From NCBI GenBank assembly GCA_902559635.1, contig CACEIY010000004.1, positions 1 to 51,114 on the forward strand: DNA of 51,114 bases, written 5' to 3'. Positions 1-8,763 of the stretch are shown here, piece by piece. The position numbers and the translations under genes are program-made. This DNA is from an uncultured Pelagibacteraceae bacterium (GTDB lineage Bacteria > Pseudomonadota > Alphaproteobacteria > Pelagibacterales > Pelagibacteraceae). Each line of letters starts with the position of its first letter. Position 1 is the stretch's first letter. Below the pieces are notes generated by a model. That model had not been told where the DNA came from, made no database searches, and saw only the letters and a program-made list of their open reading frames with translations.

Positions 1-58
1 ATAAAGAAACACATAATCCAAAAATTAAAGAATAGTAGCCTATCAAGCTCGATAACAT
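1..58 (-). CDS. ccmF: Cytochrome c-type biogenesis protein CcmF, N-terminal fragment (runs off window)
   Basis: Minus-strand ATG at 58 gives MLSSLIGYYSLIFGLCVSL..., directly downstream of ccmE; short fragment, mainly gene context. Confidence 0.55.
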   Translation of the reverse strand, partial: MLSSLIGYYSLIFGLCVSL

Positions 59-59
59 A

Positions 60-479
60 TTATTTTTCCTTCAGAATTGCTTTAACTTCTGGAGGCATAT
101 AATTTTCATCATGTTTAGCTAAAATTTTTGTTGCCTCAAAAAAACTTCTATCTTTTAAATATCCTTCAGCAACAACTCCTTTTCCCTCAGAAAAAAGATT
201 GGGTACCACACCTGAATAAACAACATTAATTTCATTTTTAAAATCAGTTACAATAAAATTTATTTTCTCTGATGAAATTTCAATTGAATTTTTTTTTACC
301 ATTCCTCCTACTCTAATTTTTTTATCATTAAGTTCCTCTAATAATTGGATGTCTGAAGGTGATTTAAAATAAACAACATTTTCTTCTAATGATTTTAAAA
401 TTAGAAAAACTGATAATATTAAAGAAAATAATATAAGAATTACAAATAAAAATCTTAATTTAACTTTTCGACCATACAT
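60..479 (-). CDS. ccmE: Cytochrome c maturation heme chaperone CcmE
   Basis: N-terminal [11 protein letters not shown]...[33 protein letters not shown]-terminal [12 protein letters not shown] motif. Confidence 0.95.
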   Translation of the reverse strand: MYGRKVKLRFLFVILILFSLILSVFLILKSLEENVVYFKSPSDIQLLEELNDKKIRVGGMVKKNSIEISSEKINFIVTDFKNEINVVYSGVVPNLFSEGKGVVAEGYLKDRSFFEATKILAKHDENYMPPEVKAILKEK

Positions 480-489
480 GGTTTAAAAG

Positions 490-717
490 TTAAATATTAT
501 TAGTTCTAGATAAAATTTCTCTATTAATAATTTGTGATCTTGCAACTTCTGCTTTCTTAAAGTCTAGGGCCCCAAATTTAGATTCGAATTTCTTTTTTTC
601 TTTAACATAATGAATTTTAGTAACAAAATACAATGATGTAAAAGAAATAAGTGTAAATGCAAATGCAGACCAAACATATAGTCCATATCCATTCATATAA
701 ATAAATTCACTGATCAT
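490..717 (-). CDS. ccmD: Heme exporter CcmD-like small membrane protein
   Basis: Short single-TM protein between ccmC and ccmE, MNGYGLYVWSAF motif. Confidence 0.8.
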   Translation of the reverse strand: MISEFIYMNGYGLYVWSAFAFTLISFTSLYFVTKIHYVKEKKKFESKFGALDFKKAEVARSQIINREILSRTNNI

Positions 718-1430
718 AATCTATCTAAGCCTTTATTTTTAATTTTTATCAGTTCTGTATTATATTTCATTAAAAAAATTAACAAAGAAAATAGCGCAAA
801 TGCCGCAGTCATTATCAATAATGGAAATAACATTGATGAATGAATTGAGGATTTTGATAGTACATTAATAGATGCAGGTTGGTGTAATGTGTTCCACCAT
901 TCAACCGAATATTTAATAATTGGAACATTGATGATGCCTATTAGAGTAATTATTGTTGTAATTTTTAAAACATAATCTTTATTCTCATAAATTCTCCAAG
1001 CAACTAAATACATAAAATAAAAGAGTGCCAGAATTAACATTGAAGTAATTCTAGCATCCCAAGCCCACCAAGTTCCCCAGGTAGGTTTTCCCCAAATAGA
1101 ACCTGTAACTAAAGCAACAATATTAAAAACCAAACCTGAAGGAGCAAAACTTTTTGCAATTAAAAAAAAATTTTTATTTTTAAAAATATATCCGCTTAAA
1201 GATAAAATTGTCATTGAAGTAAAAATTCCAAGAGTGATCCATGCTGAAGGGACATGAACATACATTATCCTTACTGAATGACTTTGCTTGTAATCTTCAG
1301 GTGAAAAAATTAATGCTTCAAGTAAACCTATTGAAATTACAATTATGAATAAAGCCATTACATATTTAGGAGCTTTAGACGTAATTAAAAAAATCTTATT
1401 GGGTTCAAGAAATTTAAATAAAAACTTCAT
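714..1430 (-). CDS. ccmC: Heme exporter protein CcmC
   Basis: VHVPSAW, WGTWWAWDAR tryptophan-rich motif, six TMs. Confidence 0.95.
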   Translation of the reverse strand: MKFLFKFLEPNKIFLITSKAPKYVMALFIIVISIGLLEALIFSPEDYKQSHSVRIMYVHVPSAWITLGIFTSMTILSLSGYIFKNKNFFLIAKSFAPSGLVFNIVALVTGSIWGKPTWGTWWAWDARITSMLILALFYFMYLVAWRIYENKDYVLKITTIITLIGIINVPIIKYSVEWWNTLHQPASINVLSKSSIHSSMLFPLLIMTAAFALFSLLIFLMKYNTELIKIKNKGLDRL

Positions 1431-1460
1431 TCTATTGATCTTTTATTATGAAAGAATTGT

Positions 1461-1518
1461 CTGATCAAGAATGTAGAGGGAGATAATGAAAGGAGTAAAA
1501 AAAAACACTCTTGACCAG
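1461..1518 (-). repeat. Imperfect inverted repeat / RNA hairpin upstream of ccmC
   Basis: ctgatcaagaatgt (1461-1474) and acactcttgaccag (1505-1518); 14-bp stem with two G:U wobbles if transcribed from minus strand. Confidence 0.6.
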
Positions 1519-1582
1519 ATATAATTTAGATATAGCTAATGTGTATGTCTAAGTTTTGAGCTAATTGTGTTTAAATAATGAT

Positions 1583-1903
1583 CTAATTTGAAGGCTTAAA
1601 ATAACTAGAGCCTTTTTTGCCTGAAAAAATTTCCTCAATTAAAGGATGCTTTATTGGCTCATCAGAATCATCAATTAATAGGTTTTGTTCAGAAACATAA
1701 GCCTCATATGTAATTTCTTCATTTTCAGCCAACAAATGATAAAATGGTTGATCTTTTTTTGGTCTAACATTTTTAGGGATTGATTGGTACCATTCCTCAG
1801 AATTATTAAATTCAAAATCAACGTCATAAATCACACCCCTAAATTCAAAGTGTTTATGTTTTACTATATCTCCAATTGAAAATTTAGCTTTTTGAATTGC
1901 CAT
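1583..1903 (-). CDS. hspQ: Heat shock protein HspQ (YccV-like)
   Basis: AKFSIGDIVKHKHFEFRGVIYDVDFEF...PFYHLLAENEE...YVSEQNL. Confidence 0.9.
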   Translation of the reverse strand: MAIQKAKFSIGDIVKHKHFEFRGVIYDVDFEFNNSEEWYQSIPKNVRPKKDQPFYHLLAENEEITYEAYVSEQNLLIDDSDEPIKHPLIEEIFSGKKGSSYFKPSN

Positions 1904-1991
1904 TAAGTTTAGTATGGGTATTTAAATATAAAAATCAATAACAAAAATATAAAGTTTTTATGAAAATCTTAATTGTGGTAATATCATTACA

Positions 1992-2543
1992 GTGAACAAA
2001 TCGTTTTTAAAATTTCTCACAGATTTTGGCCCATTAGTAATTTTTTTTTACTTCTACTACGATAGTGGAAAAGATTTAAAGATTGCAATTCCTCCCTTTA
2101 TAATTGCGACAATTATTTCATTAGCAATAATATGGTTTTTAGAGAAAAAAGTTCCAAAAGTCCCTTTGTTAGGTGGAATTTTAATTACTTTTTTTGGAGG
2201 ATTAACAATTTATTTTGATAACCCAGTTTTTATTTATATTAAACCAACAATCATAAATATTTTATTTGGTTTAGCCCTGATATTTGGAAAATATTTTACC
2301 CATGAACCAGTTCTAAAAAAATTAATGGGAAAATCAGTTTCTTTAACAAATGAAGGTTGGGAAATATTAAACAAAAGATGGGTATATTTTTTCTTTGGAT
2401 TAGCAGTATTAAATGAATTAGTATGGAGAACACAATCTGAAGAGTTTTGGGTAAATTTTAAAGTATGGGGTTTATTACCTATTACTTTTATTTTCGCAGC
2501 TTTCCAAATTGGAATAATGAATAAATATAAAACTAATGAATAA
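1992..2543 (+). CDS. Intracellular septation protein A (YciB family)
   Basis: LTDFGPLVIFFYFYY..., five TMs, FGKYFTHEPVLKKLM, NELVWRT. Confidence 0.88.
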   Translation: MNKSFLKFLTDFGPLVIFFYFYYDSGKDLKIAIPPFIIATIISLAIIWFLEKKVPKVPLLGGILITFFGGLTIYFDNPVFIYIKPTIINILFGLALIFGKYFTHEPVLKKLMGKSVSLTNEGWEILNKRWVYFFFGLAVLNELVWRTQSEEFWVNFKVWGLLPITFIFAAFQIGIMNKYKTNE

Positions 2544-2883
2544 TAACTTACGATTAGTAATAAATAATGTTAATGACAAAAAATTAGAAGATAAACATTT
2601 TTTTGAAAAAGATGAATTAAAAATTATCTTAGATCTATATGCAAAAATGGTGTCGGAAGGTTCCTGGAAAGATTATGGACTCAACATATCCAGTAAGCAG
2701 GTAGGTTTTAGTGTCTTTAAAAATGCAGCTGAAAATGCACTTTATAAAATATGTAAAAATTTTAAACCAAAGAATAAAAACCTTAAATATTTAATAGCTG
2801 ATACTAATGGAAAAGTATTAAAGAACTCTTTTGATCTAAATATACTTTTAAAAAATACTAATTGGAAAAAACTGCAAAAATAA
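2536..2883 (+). CDS. DUF2794-type conserved alphaproteobacterial protein
   Basis: FEKDELKIILDLYAKMVSEGSWKDYGLNISSKQVGFSVFKNAAENALYKICK. Confidence 0.8.
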   Translation: MNNNLRLVINNVNDKKLEDKHFFEKDELKIILDLYAKMVSEGSWKDYGLNISSKQVGFSVFKNAAENALYKICKNFKPKNKNLKYLIADTNGKVLKNSFDLNILLKNTNWKKLQK

Positions 2884-2885
2884 AA

Positions 2886-3647
2886 TTATCTTCTTTGACC
2901 AAAAAGTCTAAGAAGCATAATAAACAAGTTAATGAAATCCAAATAAAGAGTTAAAGCTCCCATCACAGCTTTTTTCCCAATTAACTCACCCGTATCACTA
3001 GCAGAATACATATTCTTAATTTTTTGAGTGTCATAGGCAGTTAGTCCAACAAAAATTAAAACTCCTAAAACAGAAATAATCCAATACATCGGTCCTGAAT
3101 TTAAAAAAATATTCACTATAGATGCAATAATAATTCCTACTAAGCCCATCATTAAAAATGAACCTAATTTTGTTAAATCTCTTTTAGTCGTATAACCATA
3201 AATACTCATCGCACCAAATGTTGCTGATGTTATAAAAAATACCCTTGCGATGCTTGTAGAAGTATAAACCATTAATATCCAAGAAAGAGATAAACCCATT
3301 AAAGCAGCAAAAATCCAAAATACAGTTTGTGCTTTTGATGCACTCATTTTATTTATTCCAAAACTCATATAAAAAACTATTCCAAGAGGAGCCAACATCA
3401 CTAACCATTTCCATCCAGAGAAGAAAATTGTATTACCAAAAGAAGTCAAACCCACGATCGCCCCAGAAGAATCTGTGACTGCTGATAATTTGAAAGATAT
3501 TAAAGCTATTATACCAGTTAGCAAAATTCCTGTGGCCATATAGTTATAAACTTTTAGCATGTAGGCTCTTAAGCCTTCATCCATAACTACTGCTGATTGT
3601 TGAGCTTCTTTTGCTCTTCCAAGAATTCCTTTTTTATCAAATTCCAT
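2886..3647 (-). CDS. Bax inhibitor-1/YccA family membrane protein
   Basis: Seven TMs, FVGLTAYDTQKIK, ALTLYLDFINLFIMLLRLFG C-terminus. Confidence 0.92.
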   Translation of the reverse strand: MEFDKKGILGRAKEAQQSAVVMDEGLRAYMLKVYNYMATGILLTGIIALISFKLSAVTDSSGAIVGLTSFGNTIFFSGWKWLVMLAPLGIVFYMSFGINKMSASKAQTVFWIFAALMGLSLSWILMVYTSTSIARVFFITSATFGAMSIYGYTTKRDLTKLGSFLMMGLVGIIIASIVNIFLNSGPMYWIISVLGVLIFVGLTAYDTQKIKNMYSASDTGELIGKKAVMGALTLYLDFINLFIMLLRLFGQRR

Positions 3648-3728
3648 AATGAGTGAAATATATAGTCTTTTACTAATTATTCAAGATACCTTAAAAGATT
3701 ATTAAAAAATTAACACAATAAAATCTTT

Positions 3729-4765
3729 ATGAACTACCAAAAATTAGGAAATACTAATCTTGACGTGAGTACAATTTGTCTCGGTACTATGACATGGGGC
3801 GAACAAAATAGTCAAGAAGAAGGTTTTGAACAAATGAATTATGCTTTAGATCATGGAGTAAATTTTTGGGATACTGCTGAATTATATGCTATTCCCCCAA
3901 AGCAAGAAACATTTGGCCACACGGAGATTATTATAGGTAATTGGTTTAAAAAACAAAAAAGAGAGACAAAGTAATTCTTGCAACCAAAGTTTCTGGTCCA
4001 GCTAGAGAATATATTAGAGGAGGAGGAAATAATTATACTTTAGATAAAATGACAGAAGCTTTGAATGGAAGTCTTAAAAGATTAAAAACTGATTATATAG
4101 ATTTATATCAACTACATTGGCCAGAAAGAAATACAAATATGTTTGGAAGACTTGGTTACGAACATGCTGAAAATAAAGAATGGAACCAATTTGAAAATAT
4201 TTTAGAACATTTAGATAAATTCATTAAAGAAGGAAAAATTAGATACATCGGTTTGTCTAATGAAACTCCTTGGGGAGTTACAAAATGTTTAGAGTTAGCT
4301 AAAAATAAAAAATTAGCTAGAATGATGTCTGTTCAAAACCCTTACAGTTTATTAAATAGAACTTATGAAGTTGGATTAGCAGAAATTTCAATTAGAGAAA
4401 AAATAGGATTACTGGCTTACTCTCCTCTAGCAAGTGGTTTCTTGACTGGAAAGTATAGAAATAATCAACTTCCAAAAAACTCCAGATTAGAGAGAGATGG
4501 TGAATTTTGGACTAGATATAACAAACCAAATACTTCAAAAGCTGTAGATGCATATTTTGAAATATCAAAAAAACATAACCTAAATTTTGCTCAGATGTCA
4601 CTTAAATTTTGTGAAATCCAACCCTTTATTACATCAGTGATTATTGGCGCAACTAAAATGGATCAGTTGAAAACTGATATAGAAAGTGTAAATATAAAAT
4701 TAAGTAAAGAAGTTATAAAAGAAATTAACGAGGTTCAAAAAGTTTATCCAAACCCATGTCCATGA
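3729..4765 (+). pseudogene. tas: Aldo/keto reductase, Tas-like, reading frame split in two (3729-3974 and 4049-4765)
   Basis: N-part LGNTNLDVSTICLGTMTWGEQNS; C-part DYIDLYQLHWPERNTNMFG...SVQNPYSLLNRTYEVGLAE; frame -1 is open across 3975-4048 (VILATKVSGPAREYIRGGGNNYTLDK). Confidence 0.85.
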
Positions 4766-5268
4766 TTAAAAAAAAATTAGCAGTATTTTTTATTTTAATA
4801 CTATTTACTTTATTTCCTTCTAAAGCTGCGGAATTAAAAGAAATTGGAAAATTTAAAGATTGGCAAACTATGGTTCTAGTTGAACCAACTGGAACAGTTT
4901 GTTTTGCACAATCATCACCTGTTTTACAAGCTCCAAAATCAAACAAAAGAGAGGCAAAATTATTTGTAACGTTTAGACCAAGTGAAAAAATTACAGATGA
5001 AATTAGTGCAAGTCCGGGATATGAATTTAACAAAAACAATTCCGTAACTGCGATTTCTGGGAAGAAAAAAATTAAATTTGATATTATTCAGCAAGGCTTT
5101 GCATGGATTGCAGATAATAAAATTGAAAAAAAAATGATTAAAGTCATGAAAAAAGGATCAAGACTAATGATTACTGGATATAATCAAAAAGGTTCACAAA
5201 CTATTGATCACTACTCGCTTCTCGGGTTTACTAAAGCATATAATGCTGCAAAGTCAGCTTGCAGCTAG
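4756..5268 (+). CDS. Invasion-associated locus B (IalB) family protein, secreted
   Basis: Signal peptide, KDWQTMVL, C...AQ...VTFRPSEK, ...STKAYNAAKSAC pattern. Confidence 0.82.
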   Translation: MSMIKKKLAVFFILILFTLFPSKAAELKEIGKFKDWQTMVLVEPTGTVCFAQSSPVLQAPKSNKREAKLFVTFRPSEKITDEISASPGYEFNKNNSVTAISGKKKIKFDIIQQGFAWIADNKIEKKMIKVMKKGSRLMITGYNQKGSQTIDHYSLLGFTKAYNAAKSACS

Positions 5269-5271
5269 TTA

Positions 5272-6456
5272 ATGAAACCAAAAAAAAAAATTGTCCTTGC
5301 CTATTCTGGAGGATTAGACACATCAGTAATTTTGAAATGGCTTCAAAAAAATTATAATGCTGAAATAATTTGTTATACTGCTGATATTGGACAAGAAATA
5401 GATAGAAAAAAAATTTATAAAAATGCCAAAAAATTTGGTGTTAAAAACATTATTATTCAAAATCTTAAAGACGAATTCGTGAAAAATTATATTTATCCAA
5501 TGATAAGAGGTCACGCAGTTTATGAAGGTGTTTATTTATTAGGTACTTCAATAGCAAGACCTCTTATTGCAAAAGATCAAATAAAAGTAGCAAAAAAATT
5601 TAAAGCATATGCAGTTGCTCATGGAGCGACAGGTAAGGGTAATGACCAAGTAAGATTTGAATTAGGCTATCATTATTTTGGACCTAAAATAAAAATTATT
5701 GCGCCATGGAGAATTTGGAAATTAAAATCAAGAACAGACCTCATAAATTATGCAAAAAAAAATGGTGTACCTATTCCAAAAGATAAAAAAGGTGCTGCCC
5801 CCTTTTCAATTGACGACAATCTATTTCATACATCAACAGAAGGAAAAATTTTAGAAAATCCCAAGAATAATGCTCCCGAATTTATATTCCAAAGAACTAC
5901 TTCGCCTGAAAAAGCACCTAATAAATCAAGTTTTGTAACGATTAATTTTAAAAATGGTGATCCATTTGCTATTAATGGAAAAAAATTATCTCCATCAAAA
6001 TTATTAAAAAAACTTAACCAACTTGCAAGCAAAAATGGAATAGGAAGAGTTGATTTAGTTGAAAACAGATTTATTGGAATAAAATCTAGAGGAGTATATG
6101 AAACACCAGGAGGGACTTTACTGATTCATGCCCATAGAGCCATGGAGTCTGTAACTCTAGATAAAGAAACTATGCATAAAAAATATGAGATCATGCCAAA
6201 ATATGCTGAACTAATTTATAATGGTTATTGGTTTTCTAAATCAAGATTTAAGCTTCAAAAAATTGTAGATAAAAAAAGATATAAAGTAAATGGATCTATT
6301 AAACTCAAACTTTATAAAGGTAATATTACCATTTTATCTAGAATGACTAAAAGTAATGCCTATTCAATGAAAAAGGTATCTTTTGAAGAAAACAAATATT
6401 TCAACAAACATTATGTTGAAAAATTTATAAATTTTCACAAGAAAAAATTAAAATAA
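5272..6456 (+). CDS. argG: Argininosuccinate synthase
   Basis: KIVLAYSGGLDTSVILKWL, AHGATGKGNDQVRFE. Confidence 0.98.
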   Translation: MKPKKKIVLAYSGGLDTSVILKWLQKNYNAEIICYTADIGQEIDRKKIYKNAKKFGVKNIIIQNLKDEFVKNYIYPMIRGHAVYEGVYLLGTSIARPLIAKDQIKVAKKFKAYAVAHGATGKGNDQVRFELGYHYFGPKIKIIAPWRIWKLKSRTDLINYAKKNGVPIPKDKKGAAPFSIDDNLFHTSTEGKILENPKNNAPEFIFQRTTSPEKAPNKSSFVTINFKNGDPFAINGKKLSPSKLLKKLNQLASKNGIGRVDLVENRFIGIKSRGVYETPGGTLLIHAHRAMESVTLDKETMHKKYEIMPKYAELIYNGYWFSKSRFKLQKIVDKKRYKVNGSIKLKLYKGNITILSRMTKSNAYSMKKVSFEENKYFNKHYVEKFINFHKKKLK

Positions 6457-6464
6457 TTAAAAAA

Positions 6465-6743
6465 TTATTCTTTTGCTTTTTTTTTAGCTATTTCCCTCGG
6501 ATCTGGAATCCTACCAAAAGAAAACTGTATTGTTCTTATTAAGACCCATCCTAAGGCCATAGTTGACAATATATAATATATAAATGTCAATGAATCACTT
6601 TTTGCAAAATCTTCTAGATCTGCTCCAAAATAAATTATGTTCCAAAATAGAAAAAAGAATATTTCGTAAATAATTATAACTTTGAACATTTTGTAGATGC
6701 TAACTATATTGATTTGGAATTTATTCAAATTTTTGATATTCAT
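6465..6743 (-). CDS. Small membrane protein of unknown function
   Basis: 92-aa ORF with two predicted TMs; internal MFKVIIIYEIFF is an alternative start. Confidence 0.6.
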   Translation of the reverse strand: MNIKNLNKFQINIVSIYKMFKVIIIYEIFFFLFWNIIYFGADLEDFAKSDSLTFIYYILSTMALGWVLIRTIQFSFGRIPDPREIAKKKAKE

Positions 6744-6792
6744 TTTTTGTCGCAGTAAATGATTGTAGGGTATTTTTAATCTGCGACAAAAA
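6744..6792. repeat. Inverted repeat between divergent genes
   Basis: TTTTTGTCGCAG (6744-6755) and CTGCGACAAAAA (6781-6792): 12-bp perfect arms, extendable to CAT/ATG with one bulged T. Confidence 0.7.
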
Positions 6793-6838
6793 TGACAAAG
6801 AATGAGAGTAAATTATAAAATACTCATAATTTAGTAGT

Positions 6839-7219
6839 ATGGAAAATATAACTAAAAAACTTCAGCTAGTTTTACTATCAATAATTCTTTTAAGTACGGT
6901 GATAGCTGTAGGAATAGAAATAAAAACAATGTTAATTAATCAATCAGTTACCTTAGCTGACTTGTTATTAATGTTTCTATACTTAGAGGTGATGGCTATG
7001 GTAAGAATTTTTTGGGCTCAACAATCAATAAGTATAACTTTACCTCTTTTAATTGCGATTACTGCTTTAGCTCGATTTATTATATTACAAGGAAAAGAAA
7101 TGGATCCAGCAGCATTAGTTTATGAAGCTATTGCTATAGTTTTAATTGCAGCTGCAATAGTAATTTTAAGACTAAGACACAGCGACAAATTGGGTCTCAA
7201 GAAAAAAAAATCAAAATAA
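6839..7219 (+). CDS. Phosphate-starvation-inducible PsiE-like membrane protein
   Basis: Four TMs, FLYLEVMAMVRIFW, ITALARFIILQGKEMDP. Confidence 0.82.
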   Translation: MENITKKLQLVLLSIILLSTVIAVGIEIKTMLINQSVTLADLLLMFLYLEVMAMVRIFWAQQSISITLPLLIAITALARFIILQGKEMDPAALVYEAIAIVLIAAAIVILRLRHSDKLGLKKKKSK

Positions 7220-7225
7220 ATTAAT

Positions 7226-8371
7226 ATGAGATTTGAAACTTCGAGGGCTAAGGCCTTAGATCAATTAAATAATTTTGTCGAAAATAATCTTTCAGAATAT
7301 TCTAAATTAAGAAACTTTGATTTTGGACCTAATATCAGATCTAATATTTCTTGTCTATCTCCTTACATTACTCATGGAGTAATCAATGAACTAGAGGTAA
7401 TTAAAACATCTCTAAATAAATTTTCTTTTGCAAAAAATGAAAAATTTATTCAAGAAGTATTATGGCGTGTCTATTGGAAAGGTTGGTTAGAATTAAGACC
7501 AAATGTATGGTCAGATTATTTGATAGAATTAAACCAAATTAAACTAGAGTATAAAAATAATAAAAATTATCTAAAGGCTAAAGAGGGAAAAACCAATATA
7601 GAATGTTTTGACAACTGGATAATGGAACTTAAAGAACATAATTATCTCCATAACCACACAAGAATGTGGTTTGCAAGTATTTGGATATTTACCTTAGAAT
7701 TGCCATGGCAATTAGGAGCGGAGTTTTTTATGAAACATCTTTATGATGGAGATGTAGCTTCTAATACTCTTGGTTGGAGATGGGTAGCTGGGATACAAAC
7801 TAAAGGCAAACATTATCTTGCTAGTGAATGGAATATTAAAAAATTTACTAATAATAGATTTCAAAATATTAAACTCAATGAAAAATCTCCTCCAAAAATA
7901 TCTAAAAAAACTTATTCAGTAATAAAAGAAGATTTTAATAATCCTGAAAATCTTCAAGAAAAAGATCTAATCATTTTTGACAATAATTTATCATTTGAAA
8001 TTTCTAATTTTAAAAATAAAAAATTTAGAAAAATTTTTTTAGTTTGCAATAAAAATGAAAAAAGATTTATAAAACTTAGTGAAAAAGTATTAAAATTTAA
8101 ATCTCTATTAATTGAAGATCAAAAAAAAAGATTAGAAAATAAATCAATTAATTGTGAAATTATTGACATAGAAGAAATAAAAAACTTTAAAGAAGAAATT
8201 TATGCGCTTTATCCAAATATCAGTGAAAATTTAGATTTTATTAACTCTAACAGTATAAATAATATTAAATTTTTATATAGAGAACTTGATCAATATTCTT
8301 GGCAATATTGTAATAAAGGTTTTTTTAATTTTAAAAATTATATACCAAAATTAATTTCAATATTTAATTAA
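7226..8371 (+). CDS. Photolyase/cryptochrome-type FAD-binding domain protein lacking the N-terminal antenna domain
   Basis: Starts directly in the FAD domain: NFDFGPNIRSNISCLSPYITHGVI...QEVLWRVYWKGWLELRP...HNHTRMWFAS...DGDVASNTLGWRWVAG. Confidence 0.85.
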   Translation: MRFETSRAKALDQLNNFVENNLSEYSKLRNFDFGPNIRSNISCLSPYITHGVINELEVIKTSLNKFSFAKNEKFIQEVLWRVYWKGWLELRPNVWSDYLIELNQIKLEYKNNKNYLKAKEGKTNIECFDNWIMELKEHNYLHNHTRMWFASIWIFTLELPWQLGAEFFMKHLYDGDVASNTLGWRWVAGIQTKGKHYLASEWNIKKFTNNRFQNIKLNEKSPPKISKKTYSVIKEDFNNPENLQEKDLIIFDNNLSFEISNFKNKKFRKIFLVCNKNEKRFIKLSEKVLKFKSLLIEDQKKRLENKSINCEIIDIEEIKNFKEEIYALYPNISENLDFINSNSINNIKFLYRELDQYSWQYCNKGFFNFKNYIPKLISIFN

Positions 8372-8589
8372 AACCACCTAATCATTCCAAGAATGCCTGC
8401 CGTTGCATAAAAAAATTGCAATAACAATATTCCCTTGTGGTCACCTCTATAAGCCCAAATTCCAATTAAAATTGCTGATAAAAGCAATAAACAGAAACCA
8501 AAAAATTCTATTCCAATATTTAATGCCACAAACAATGAATAAAGAATTGCAGTAATAACACCTGCCCATTCAAAAATTTTATTATTCAT
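8368..8589 (-). CDS. Small membrane protein of unknown function
   Basis: 73 aa, about three TMs; last gene of a minus-strand run. Confidence 0.6.
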   Translation of the reverse strand: MNNKIFEWAGVITAILYSLFVALNIGIEFFGFCLLLLSAILIGIWAYRGDHKGILLLQFFYATAGILGMIRWF

Positions 8590-8613
8590 AAATCTTATAG
8601 AAATTCCCCATAT

Positions 8614-8763
8614 TTATTCTAGCTCATATTTTTTTTGTTTTTTTCTATTGTAAATTTTTTTTTTATTTTGAATTATCTTGTTTCGTAACATTGGCTCTCT
8701 AAGTAATTTCGCTATTGGATTTTTCTTATTTAATTTTTTTTTCTTTTTTTTCCTAATTTTCAT
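8614..8763 (-). CDS. Small Lys-rich protein (possible DUF7230-like family), not in supplied ORF track
   Basis: Manual translation MKIRKKKKKKLNKKNPIAKLLREPMLRNKIIQNKKKIYNRKKQKKYELE*; ATG overlaps the upstream TGA (ATGA). Confidence 0.68.
   Translation of the reverse strand: MKIRKKKKKKLNKKNPIAKLLREPMLRNKIIQNKKKIYNRKKQKKYELE

Noticed and set aside
4725-5039. Minus-strand ORF opposite the IalB gene
   Set aside because: Fully antisense to a clear signal-peptide IalB family protein; no recognisable motif
5323-6032. Minus-strand ORFs 5323-5514 and 5826-6032
   Set aside because: Antisense to argG; composition artefacts of AT-rich coding sequence
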